Shown one piece after another: positions 53,489-62,321 of a DNA stretch of 64,000 nucleotides (positions are counted from its first letter, which is position 1; every line of letters starts with the position of its first letter). The stretch comes from Stentor coeruleus (Eukaryota > Ciliophora > Heterotrichea > Heterotrichida > Stentoridae): the NCBI GenBank assembly GCA_001970955.1, contig MPUH01000055.1:62001-126000 (forward strand), in the 5' to 3' direction. The position numbers and the translations under genes are program-made. The notes under the pieces were generated by a model, which saw only the letters and a program-made list of their open reading frames with translations, was not told the DNA's origin and searched no databases.

Positions 53489-53869
53489 CCTAATTAGAAT
53501 AAACCTAGTTAACAATTAGAAATTAAAATTTTTGTATGAATAAGTAAAGAAATTTTATTTTGCATAGAAATAAAGATGAAGATTTCAAGAAATTTTGTAT
53601 TGAATTTTTAAATAATTATAAGCTAGTATTCGGAAATAAGGTTTTTTTAATACTTAGATCTTAAAGCATGGTTATACACTTGCAAATTTTATAGTAAATA
53701 CAGATAAAAATGTATACCATTTGGACATTTGAAAGTAATACCCTATCTGGAATCATTTTTTTATTTATTGGCTTTATTATAAGGTGCATATTATCCATGT
53801 GATAAATTAAAAGCAATCATCTAAACAAAACTTAATAATGGAGATTTGATAATGCATTAACTAGGAATA

Positions 53870-54718
53870 TTGTATATGATCTCTGAAATCTATAAGCTAA
53901 CAAGAAATAAGACAGATTACGGTATAGAAGGATACAATGTAGAAAAGTACGCAATATGCAATTAGGAAGTCAAAATTCGCAATTGCCAAAAGAAAAGATT
54001 TAACTTACGAAGCTCAAGTTCATACAAAAAAGTCAGACCCTACTAAATACAATATAACATATGAAAAAAGCATCGAACGTTACTCGATATAGCCAAATGG
54101 GAAATTACTCAAATCCAAAAAGAAATCTGTTATGAAGGAAATATGAAAAAAAACTTCCCAAACATAAAAAAGGGTCATTTAGGTAAAAATATATAGTAAA
54201 AGTGAAAATTTGAGCTTTTTATCAAATACTGAATAATATTCATAAGAAGCTCCATGTTCATGGAAATATTCCCCATATCCAATATAAAAAAGATTTAAAA
54301 GGCAGGCGTAAACCAGCTGTAAAAATATACACAAAACTTAGATGTTGGGCCAGGAAAATACTCAGATGATCTTGCTGCATCTTATAATAAAACTACGAAT
54401 TCTTCTATTAAACATACTTTTCAAAATCTAAAGATAAAAATAACNTTAGATGTTGGGCCAGGAAAATACTCAGATGATCTTGCTGCATCTTATAATAAAA
54501 CTAGAATTCTTCTATTAAACATACTTTTCAAAATCTAAAGATAAAAATAACTTGGTTTATAATATAGAAAACTTATAGGAAATACACCAGGAGTTGTTGT
54601 TTATGAAGATGTAGAAATTGCTAATAGTAAACTGATTTCTGAGAAACTTAGGACTCCTGTTATTTTCCCATATAAAGCTAAAAGTTTTACAAATGATTTG
54701 GTTAAGAGGAGTAAGTAA
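53870..54718 (+). pseudogene. Relic of an STPGR (SHIPPO)-repeat protein
   Basis: Pieces of a sperm-tail PG-rich-repeat protein, a kind that binds ciliary microtubules. DVGPGKYSDDLAASYNK, DPTKYNITYEK and GNTPGVVVYEDVEIANSKLI are seen in different frames, broken by many stops, with a last open piece ending at TAA 54718. 14-nt GT..AG stretches occur, but no 15-nt intron restores a frame. The N at 54445 sits within. The gene seems dead. Confidence 0.55.
54338..54550. repeat. Unmerged overlap around the N at 54445
   Basis: 107 bases left of the N (54338-54444) recur at 54446-54550, with a two-base difference (ACTACGAATTC versus ACTAGAATTC). Confidence 0.9.
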
Positions 54719-54978
54719 ACTCCTGGACTGAGGCTTATTTTTTAGGGACTCTGATTAAAAAGAAATAATGATAATTTTAAGCTTTTTTTAGATATTAGGG
54801 ATTTAAGTAATGGATTTTAATACTTAGACATAAAAGATAGTTATAATTTAGGGAATAGATATTAAATTAGATATGATTTAGATTTATATAGGTTGAATAT
54901 TTATGTATTCTTAAAGTGCAGATACTAATTAATTTATATGCATTTTGTTGAAAGTAGGACTTAATAATAAATAATCAC

Positions 54979-55500
54979 ATGGAAAAAATCGAAGAAATCC
55001 TCATAGAAAAATACAAAAATGCTGAAGAAATCCGTATGTCCCGAGGTATAGTCAAACAACAAACTTTATCACAACGGATCAAAGAAAGGGCCAAAGAACT
55101 AAAAACAATGCAAAAGGTTGCAGAACTGGAAATGGAAGCAAAAATCGCCTGGAGGTTCAGAGAAGGTAAAAAACTCATCAACGAAGAAAAAAAACTCATA
55201 GAAAAGAAAATTAATACAGAAATGCTAAAACTCAAAGTAAAACTTGACCTAGAAAAACAAGAAAGTAAACTTCAAAGGAGCCTAAAGCCTAAAAAATCCA
55301 AATTAGACCCCATAAAACATCGTAAAAATATACCTGCCCAATCATCTGATGATGAAAAAAATCTTGAAGATGTAAAGCTTTCTTTGACAAAAAAAATATT
55401 ATATTCAAGAAACTTTAATGCTACTCCAATACCAAGAAAAAATGACTCTTTTCATCATTCAAGACGATTAAGTCCTGAAGCCAAAAGCTATTTTTATTAA
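54979..55500 (+). CDS. Basic helical protein, unknown
   Basis: A 173-residue protein, mostly alpha-helical and charged. Residues 1-100 form a likely coiled coil (IEEILIEKYKNAEEIRMSRG; KERAKELKTMQKVAELEMEA). The rest is basic and serine-rich with a C-terminus SRRLSPEAKSYFY. No domain recognised. Its ATG follows directly on AT-rich spacer. A cytoskeletal or basal-body role is possible but not shown. Confidence 0.65.
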   Translation: MEKIEEILIEKYKNAEEIRMSRGIVKQQTLSQRIKERAKELKTMQKVAELEMEAKIAWRFREGKKLINEEKKLIEKKINTEMLKLKVKLDLEKQESKLQRSLKPKKSKLDPIKHRKNIPAQSSDDEKNLEDVKLSLTKKILYSRNFNATPIPRKNDSFHHSRRLSPEAKSYFY

Positions 55501-55656
55501 AGTAATGATGTAAAAAACTAATTAAGTTTTATAAGCGATTTAGAAGATTTAAGTGTTTTTTAAAAGGAAAATTATTCAATTTTGATGGTTTCAGGAATAG
55601 GATTAAAATAGAAGGTTAGGATTTTAAATTATCCAATGGAGTTTAAACAGCTATAA

Positions 55657-57195
55657 ATGGACTGTTTTTTGCTTACATGCAAGAATAAATATCAGGAAAG
55701 TATCACATGTAATAAATGCTGTATACCCAGGTACTGCACAGATGAATGTAAAAGAGAAGATGCAAACAACCATGAAACCTGGTGTAGACCCAGGATGTAC
55801 TCAATAAAAGATTTTATCCCAGTAAAGACTTCGAATAAAATTCTTGAAGTAGGCCCTTATGGTGAAGTCCAACTGGTTCAAAATATAAACAGTGGCAAAC
55901 TATATGTGATGAAAACCGTCAAAAAGCATATGGCTGCTGATATAATCCCATTAAAAGTTCTATATAAAGAAGTAATAATCCATAGAACTCTAGTTCATCC
56001 AAACATAGTCCGCCTAATAGATCACTTTGAAGACACATCAAAACTTTATCTTATTCTAGAATACGTAGAAAAAGGAAGTCTTTTTGATCTCATTCGAAGA
56101 AAAATCAAACTTTCTGAAACTGAAGCTTGTGAAATATTTGTCCAAACCTGCTCAGCTCTAAACTACATGCACGAAAACGACATAATCCACAGGGACATTA
56201 AACCTGAGAATCTTTTGATTTCTAAAGATGACATTATTAAAATATGTGATTTCGGCTGGAGTGCTCAAAACTCAGAAAAACGTGTAACTTTTTGTGGAAC
56301 CCTAGATTACATGTCCCCAGAAATGCTCAACTCAGAAGTCCATAGCCCGAAAATGGATATCTGGGCATTAGGTATTCTTCTTTATGAAATGCTTCATGGA
56401 TCACCTCCATATCGAGGTAAAAACCCTAAAGAGCAATACAAATTAATATCTTCAATGAACATAAACATAGGGTCTCATGTATCACGTTCAGCTGCTCAGC
56501 TTATAAGATCAATTTTACAAATACAAACTCAATCTCGTCCATCTATTATAGATATTCTTAAAAGCCAATGGGTTCAAGAATACTCAAATATAAAACTTGA
56601 AAACAATTGGCGAGTTAGTAGTCCTAAATTAGGTGAAGGGATTATAGTCTCAGTAATAGGTAAAGTTTCAATAGTATCATTTAGATCTAAACGTATAACT
56701 ATGATTGAATCTGAAATTCTTAGAAAATTTGTTGTATATGATAATACAAATAGACTTATACAAACACCTCCTGATGAAGAAACTGATTTACCTGATAATA
56801 CTAATATACCAACTACACCTTTATATAAAAAACTTGGGATTGACTCAGGTAGAGCTACACCTATTAATTCAGGTCAAAATTCAGCTAGGAATTCAAGAAG
56901 AGGATCTTTTGTTAGTGGACCTTTGTTATCACCTCCATCTCCAACATATAAAATATCACAAAGTATTAGTCCACCTGAGGTTTCTCCGGTTTTTAAAGAT
57001 TTAAGACCACCAAGAGGTCCTAAATTTGAAGATAATGTTTCGAAAAGCATGCAGTTACTTAGACCTAGGAAGAAAATCGAACAAGAATTTGAAGAGATTC
57101 CATTGTCGCCTGTGATTATTCCTTATTCACCACCTGCTGCTTCTACAAGGCCGAAGAGTAGCTTTTTAGCTAAGTTTAACCAGAAAAAAAACTAA
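55657..57195 (+). CDS. Aurora-type kinase with N-terminal MYND finger
   Basis: A 512-residue protein. Residues 3-43 form a MYND-type zinc finger (CKNKYQESITCNKC, RYCTDEC, then HETWC). The kinase (about 57-310) has PYGEVQLVQ (weak glycine loop), MKTVKK (lysine), HRDIKPENLL, CDFGWSAQ and TFCGTLDYMSPEM. DFGWS and CGTLDYMSPEM are Aurora hallmarks, a family active in mitosis and cilia disassembly. After a NWRVSSPKLGEG segment the C-terminal third is serine- and proline-rich (SGPLLSPPSPTYK) and probably a phosphorylated tail. MYND with Aurora is not a fusion I know from model organisms. ATG at 55657. Confidence 0.9.
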   Translation: MDCFLLTCKNKYQESITCNKCCIPRYCTDECKREDANNHETWCRPRMYSIKDFIPVKTSNKILEVGPYGEVQLVQNINSGKLYVMKTVKKHMAADIIPLKVLYKEVIIHRTLVHPNIVRLIDHFEDTSKLYLILEYVEKGSLFDLIRRKIKLSETEACEIFVQTCSALNYMHENDIIHRDIKPENLLISKDDIIKICDFGWSAQNSEKRVTFCGTLDYMSPEMLNSEVHSPKMDIWALGILLYEMLHGSPPYRGKNPKEQYKLISSMNINIGSHVSRSAAQLIRSILQIQTQSRPSIIDILKSQWVQEYSNIKLENNWRVSSPKLGEGIIVSVIGKVSIVSFRSKRITMIESEILRKFVVYDNTNRLIQTPPDEETDLPDNTNIPTTPLYKKLGIDSGRATPINSGQNSARNSRRGSFVSGPLLSPPSPTYKISQSISPPEVSPVFKDLRPPRGPKFEDNVSKSMQLLRPRKKIEQEFEEIPLSPVIIPYSPPAASTRPKSSFLAKFNQKKN

Positions 57196-57338
57196 TATTT
57201 TTTAGAAGATTTAAATTTATTTTTATGAATTGGGATATGAAAAACCCTACAAACTATATTTCACTATTTTTATTCTAATAAACCTAAATCTAAGTATTAA
57301 AAATGAATGAATATAAGATGATTAGAAAGTGATTTATT

Positions 57339-58397
57339 CTAGTTATCAGGAATCTCTTTTTGTTTTACTGCAGTTTGATATTCAGAGTATAAGTCACTTA
57401 CTTCTAAGTCAAGATTTAATTCTAGTTCCCAGTACCAATCAGGAAGGTTGTGCTTAATATATTTCTCACCTTCTTGCCAGGTTAAAGTCTTTGGCGTATC
57501 AATACTTCTTGATATAAGTTCTTCAACTGTGTAGTATCTTTGTTCAAGTAAATTGTATCTCCATTGGAAGTCTACATTGTTATTCCAAAGATCTTCGAAA
57601 TGTTTGATAGTTTCGTCAAGTTCGATATTAGAATTTTTTTCTACTCCAAGTTTTCGTAAGGTTAAGAGAATTTTATAATAAGGTTCCCATGATGTGATTT
57701 CTTTTATTTGCTTCTTCTTGCGGATTATTGTAAAAAGTCGATCCCAAATCCATTTTTCATAGTAATCCATGGTCATTAAATTAGCCATGAACTTTAGACA
57801 ATAAGAATCAATATGAAGAAATCGTGCAGTCTTCCAATTACGGTCAAGTCTAGGCATGATTTTTTCGTGAAGGTAGTTTATTGCATCATAATCTTCTCTT
57901 GTATTAAAACTTATCGCTTCAACTAATTCATAACACCCGTATGTATCGATTTTATTCAACCCTTTCTCAGTAAAGTCTTTGATCACACTTTCAACAAGTG
58001 GGAGTTTACAATTGTTTGATCTCATAAGCCCATAAAAACACCCATAGATTGTCCGAGTATCCATATCGGAAATAGTTTTACCCAAAAAGAACTCAATTTC
58101 TCTCCAAAGGAAGCTGTCGTAGTTCTCAAACTTTGCAGCATTGTAACACAAGTAAGCTACAGTTGCAGATGAGAGTTCAATGTTTTGCTTGTATTTCATT
58201 CTGTTCATAATGCTCACTACAGGGTTTTCATAGCCATCATAGGTTGAATATGCCCCAGTAAAGTTCCTACTATCTAAAGGGTCTTCAGTAAATGCCATAT
58301 CTTCAATTTTTGCTAGTTTTTTACAGTAATGCTTCTTGTAAAAATGATAGCCGGACATGCCTGGGTACCAATATCCTCGAATAAGCCCTCTAATCAT
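57339..58397 (-). CDS. Possible mitochondrial helical-repeat protein, unknown
   Basis: A 352-residue protein, mostly helical, no membrane segment. The N-terminus MIRGLIRGYWYPGMSGYHF is positively charged without acids and rich in Arg and aromatics, suggestive of a mitochondrial presequence. The body (about 75-340) looks like paired helices of about 35 residues with spaced Leu, Tyr and Phe (TRTIYGCFYGLMRSNNCKL; IDTYGCYELVEAISFNT), similar in rhythm to RAP/FASTK or OPR proteins. Many ciliate mitochondrial ribosome and respiratory-chain subunits are of this sort, but I do not recognise this one. ATG at 58397. Confidence 0.6.
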   Translation of the reverse strand: MIRGLIRGYWYPGMSGYHFYKKHYCKKLAKIEDMAFTEDPLDSRNFTGAYSTYDGYENPVVSIMNRMKYKQNIELSSATVAYLCYNAAKFENYDSFLWREIEFFLGKTISDMDTRTIYGCFYGLMRSNNCKLPLVESVIKDFTEKGLNKIDTYGCYELVEAISFNTREDYDAINYLHEKIMPRLDRNWKTARFLHIDSYCLKFMANLMTMDYYEKWIWDRLFTIIRKKKQIKEITSWEPYYKILLTLRKLGVEKNSNIELDETIKHFEDLWNNNVDFQWRYNLLEQRYYTVEELISRSIDTPKTLTWQEGEKYIKHNLPDWYWELELNLDLEVSDLYSEYQTAVKQKEIPDN

Positions 58398-58767
58398 TTA
58401 CTTTAAATATGGAGTCTAAAAGCATTTAGATAGTTATTAAGAACTTAAAAGTGTATATGAGATTATTAGTACTATTTGTTTATATGATTGGATATCAGCA
58501 AGGAATTCAAAATATTTTTAAATTTTATATTCTATTGTTTATCATTGGAAAATAGTCTTCAAAGTTTTTAGTGTTATTTTACACGCTAATAGGTTCTTTG
58601 TCCATAGAAATTTTAGATCTTTTTTTAAACTTATGGCTTATTTTATTAAATTGTAACCACTTAAATACGATATAAGAACATTATTTTCTAGCATGTAGTT
58701 TTTCTACCTTGAAGTCAAATATATCATAAAAATTATCCTTAGGTTGACATTAATTTATATAAAAACA
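58398..58767. other. Divergent spacer, 370 bp
   Basis: Between divergent genes; probably holds both promoters. No reading frame or repeat. Confidence 0.6.
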
Positions 58768-59148
58768 ATGATAAGACCAGAAGAAATAATTCAGAAAAAG
58801 TACAAAGTTACAGTAGAATTTAATGAAACCAAAAATTCAGAGGAATGCATCCCTAAGATTTTAACCAAGACTGAGAAAGATGATTTTCTCTCTGTCACTC
58901 ATCGCCGTAGTCATCATAGAGAGACAACCCCTACAAATATCATACAAAGAAATATCACCGACATGCAAAAGAATTTGAATAAATTATCTGAAGCTGTTGA
59001 TGTTCAGACAAAAATTCTCTCTGGACACAACGATGAAAATTTGCAAGATTTTGAAAAACGTCTAGAAAGTAAATTTGCTCAGGTGCAAAGAAAGCTGAAT
59101 AAAAGAAACACAATTTCAAATGGAAAAGAAAAATGCTTAGTTTTCTAA
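58768..59148 (+). CDS. Small coiled-coil protein, unknown
   Basis: A 126-residue protein. The first ATG in frame is at 58768 (MIRPEEIIQKK). Polar start, then a helix at about 60-110 with heptad-like spacing (QRNITDMQKNLNKLSEAVDV, LQDFEKRLESKFAQVQRKL). The end, GKEKCLVF, has a CxxF C-terminus that could be a farnesyl-type CaaX box (C-L-V-F), so membrane anchoring is possible. No family recognised. Confidence 0.6.
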   Translation: MIRPEEIIQKKYKVTVEFNETKNSEECIPKILTKTEKDDFLSVTHRRSHHRETTPTNIIQRNITDMQKNLNKLSEAVDVQTKILSGHNDENLQDFEKRLESKFAQVQRKLNKRNTISNGKEKCLVF

Positions 59149-60056
59149 TTATCAGTTTCTATATAATATAAACTTAAGCTAAGGATTATAAGGTGTTGAC
59201 CTGGTTATTAAAATATAAAACTAAGGGAATTTTTATATTACATATTGATAAAATTAAAAGCTACTAACTATAATATTAGAAAGTTCAGATGTATAATAGT
59301 AAATCAGATATAAAATGATAGTAAAGATTTTTTTAAAGCACTTGAAATAATAATTAAGTTTGTTTAGATTGTCTTTTCCCCTTAACTCAAGTTAATAGGT
59401 AATTTTAAGATTTTCCTTGATAGAATAATCTAGAAAAATTTCCATTTTTATGCTAATGAGGCTATATAAGTAAATATTAAATCAAAGACTTCATAAAATA
59501 TTAATTATAATGATTATAGACTTCAAATAGCAATATTTTGTTAACAATATGCAAGTTACTTTTAAATTCAAAATAAAAAACAATTTAAAATTAAAGCTTA
59601 ATAGAAGGCTAAATGCTTATAAATGAAATAGAAATTTTATTTTTAAACTTTATATTTATCAATGAGCTTCTCTTTAATGTTTTCGAGCTGTAGGTTAATG
59701 CATGTTTTATCTTATAAATATGTAAATAATTCTATTTTATAAATGTCATAATGTTATAACTGCAAGTAGATTTTTTAAATTAGTGTAAGAAAACTTTGTT
59801 ATTTGCATTATAGATTTAGCAGGTCAAATTTAAGTTTTCAAGGTTTTTAGGTTAAATTTTAACAAACTTCTCCTTCCCAACCCATAAAATTTACTCACAA
59901 CCCAATCCCTATTCAAAAATTTAATCTTAACTCCCTAAATTCTAAATCTAATCCTCCTAACCCATATTTTTAATCATCATATAAATCTTAACTCCCATTA
60001 CCCTCTAATTAAATATTTCACATCATAAAAAATCTATAAATTTTCTATAATATAAA
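59149..60056. other. Gene-free stretch, 900 bp
   Basis: AT-rich spacer. The last 200 bases are C-rich on the plus strand (AACTCCC, ATCCTCC) as seen upstream of other plus-strand genes here. Nothing else recognised. Confidence 0.6.
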
Positions 60057-61736
60057 ATGGAACAAATAGGCAACTATACCTTAATCAAACAAATCGGTGG
60101 TGGTAATTATGGCAAAGTATACCTAGCGAAGAATACATCACAAGCCTTTTTTGCTATAAAAAAAATCGAAACCCGTGGGATCAATAAAAAACTCCTTAGT
60201 CTAATTGAAAATGAAGTGGCAATCTTAAGTGTCACTAACAATAAAGGAATACTTAAGCTTATTGAAAGTATACAACAAGACAACAACATTTACATCATAA
60301 CAGAATATTGTTCTGGAGGAGATCTTGAGAAACTTCTCAATAAATGTCGAACAATTCCAGTTCATATAGCCAAAAGATGGCTTAAGAGGATTATTCAAGC
60401 ATTAAGTGATTTAAGAAAACAAAATATTATCCATAGGGATATAAAAATAGCTAATCTTATGCTCACAGATCCTGATCCGGAAAAGGCAGATATCAAAATC
60501 GGCGATTTTGGCTTTTCGAAATTTTTAGGACAGAGTTTGACTTCAACTCAATTAGGAACACCTTTGTATATGGCCCCAGAGATTTTTAATACAAATCACT
60601 ACAATTATAAAATTGACATATGGAGTTTAGGTGTTGTAGCTTATGAAATAATATTTGGGAAGCCCCCATTTCAATGTTTTAAACTAGAAGAATTAAGACA
60701 ATTGCAAAGAAAACAAATATTGTTTCCTGAAAGCATTATTATTGAAGAAGAAGCTAAAGATGTTATTAGAGCTATGCTAACTTATGATCCTGATCAAAGA
60801 TTTGATTATGATCAGTTGTTGCAGATGCCGTTTTTTATTGAAGAGGACAAATTGTTGATACCGATCAGTTTTGAAGATAAGAAACTTGATGAAGAATATG
60901 AAATGATTGAAAAAGATGTGGTTGGACAAGAAAGTGAAGAAGAATATGAAGACTTGCTGGATGATAAAAAAAGTGCTTCTGACCTTGTTGAGGAAAATAA
61001 AGAAGAAATCCTAAATCAAAAATGTAATTTTGAAGAGGAGAAAATATCTCATTTAATAATATCTGATGCTAGGTTATCAGAAAAACCTCAAGTTCCTTTA
61101 ATCAGCACCCAATCAATATACTTATCAAAACAACAAGCTAAAATACCTGAAGAAATACCTGCTAAGATGGGGAAAATAGAAGCATCGGTTAATGAAATAC
61201 CCAAAAACTCTGTTAGGATGGGTAAAATAGAAATATCGGCTAAAGAAAATATTGAAAAAAACAATGAAAATAATAGATCCCAACAGGAAATACAGAATTT
61301 ATTACTTCAACATGAACATAAAGAAAAACTTATTGAAGAGGTCAAAACTCTTGAAAGCACATTTTCTAAAATTGAAGAAATTTTATATGGGATTTCAAAA
61401 TATGTGCATGGAAATTTCAGCACCATGTGGTTGCAAATTGGAGAAATTAATTCAAGATACCCACAAAACGAGTATTTGGGTAAAGTTTTTTCGGAGAAAT
61501 TTGATTTTTATCAATTTCAAATCATAGATGCCGAAGAGAAAATTGAAAATCTGAAGAAAACCTTAAAAGGTCAGGCAAATGATATGGTTGTTCAGGGAAA
61601 TATTATTGATCAAGCTTATACTTACTTACAGAATTCAGATTTAGAATCAAAGAAAATAGCATTTACATTATTAAACGTTGGGTATTACTTATACCCTGAA
61701 AATGAGATTATTCTTGAAGCTCTTAGTACTGCTTAA
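60057..61736 (+). CDS. ULK/Atg1-type Ser/Thr kinase
   Basis: A 559-residue kinase. The kinase domain (7-263) shows GGGNYGKVY, AIKKIE, HRDIKIANLML, GDFGFSK and GTPLYMAPEI; this pattern resembles ULK/Atg1 and other autophagy-linked kinases. An acidic linker (about 270-335) follows, then two near-repeats KMGKIEASVNE and RMGKIEISAKE, and a helical C-terminal region (about 415-555) that could bind Atg13-like partners as in ULK. Ciliates have expanded ULK-like families, some ciliary, so autophagy is not certain. The 3' end is repeated right of the N at 61952. Convergent with the LMBRD2-like gene. Confidence 0.88.
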   Translation: MEQIGNYTLIKQIGGGNYGKVYLAKNTSQAFFAIKKIETRGINKKLLSLIENEVAILSVTNNKGILKLIESIQQDNNIYIITEYCSGGDLEKLLNKCRTIPVHIAKRWLKRIIQALSDLRKQNIIHRDIKIANLMLTDPDPEKADIKIGDFGFSKFLGQSLTSTQLGTPLYMAPEIFNTNHYNYKIDIWSLGVVAYEIIFGKPPFQCFKLEELRQLQRKQILFPESIIIEEEAKDVIRAMLTYDPDQRFDYDQLLQMPFFIEEDKLLIPISFEDKKLDEEYEMIEKDVVGQESEEEYEDLLDDKKSASDLVEENKEEILNQKCNFEEEKISHLIISDARLSEKPQVPLISTQSIYLSKQQAKIPEEIPAKMGKIEASVNEIPKNSVRMGKIEISAKENIEKNNENNRSQQEIQNLLLQHEHKEKLIEEVKTLESTFSKIEEILYGISKYVHGNFSTMWLQIGEINSRYPQNEYLGKVFSEKFDFYQFQIIDAEEKIENLKKTLKGQANDMVVQGNIIDQAYTYLQNSDLESKKIAFTLLNVGYYLYPENEIILEALSTA

Positions 61737-62321
61737 TAGACAAAATCATCATAATTTCTTAGGTTAATTAGCTTTAAAACCATTAAAAATATCCCCATAA
61801 TTTCATTAAATACTCAAACTCTCTTATTTCCTATCAAAAGTAAATTTTTATAATTAACCATTTCTAAGTGGCTTCCTAAGATATTTCGTCTCTTCAGTCT
61901 CAGACCTAATACTTGCACTACCAACAATCCTCGCACTTCCTGGTTCTTTTCNATTGTTCAGGGAAATATTATTGATCAAGCCTATACTTACTTACAGAAT
62001 TCAGATGATCTAGAATCGAAGAAAATAGCATTTACATTATTAAACGTTGGGTATTACTTATACCCTGAAAATGAGATTATTCTTGAAGCTCTTAGTACTG
62101 TTTAATAGACAAAACCATCATAATTTCTTAGGTTAATTAGCTTTAAAACCATTAAAAATATCCCCATAATTTTATTAAATACTCAAACTCTCTTATTTCC
62201 TATCAAAAGTAAATTTTTATAATTAACCATTTCTAAGTGGCTTCCTAAGATATTTTGTCTCTTCAGTCTCAGACCTAATACTTGCACTACCAACAATCCT
62301 CGCACTTCCTGGTTCTTTTCC
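61588..62321. repeat. Unmerged overlap around the N at 61952
   Basis: About 365 bases (61588-61951) recur at 61954-62321 with several base changes and one GAT insertion. They include the last ~50 codons of the ULK gene and the 3' end of the LMBRD2-like gene. The differences look like two haplotypes rather than read errors. The second ULK tail (61953-62105) is therefore not a separate gene. Confidence 0.9.

Larger units (their letters stand above)
53489..54978. other. Region with an STPGR-type relic and an N
   Basis: No intact gene. The right two thirds carry the relic listed separately; the rest is AT-rich. Confidence 0.5.

Noticed and set aside
61953-62105. A second ULK C-terminus
   Set aside because: It is the right-hand copy of the overlap around the N at 61952.
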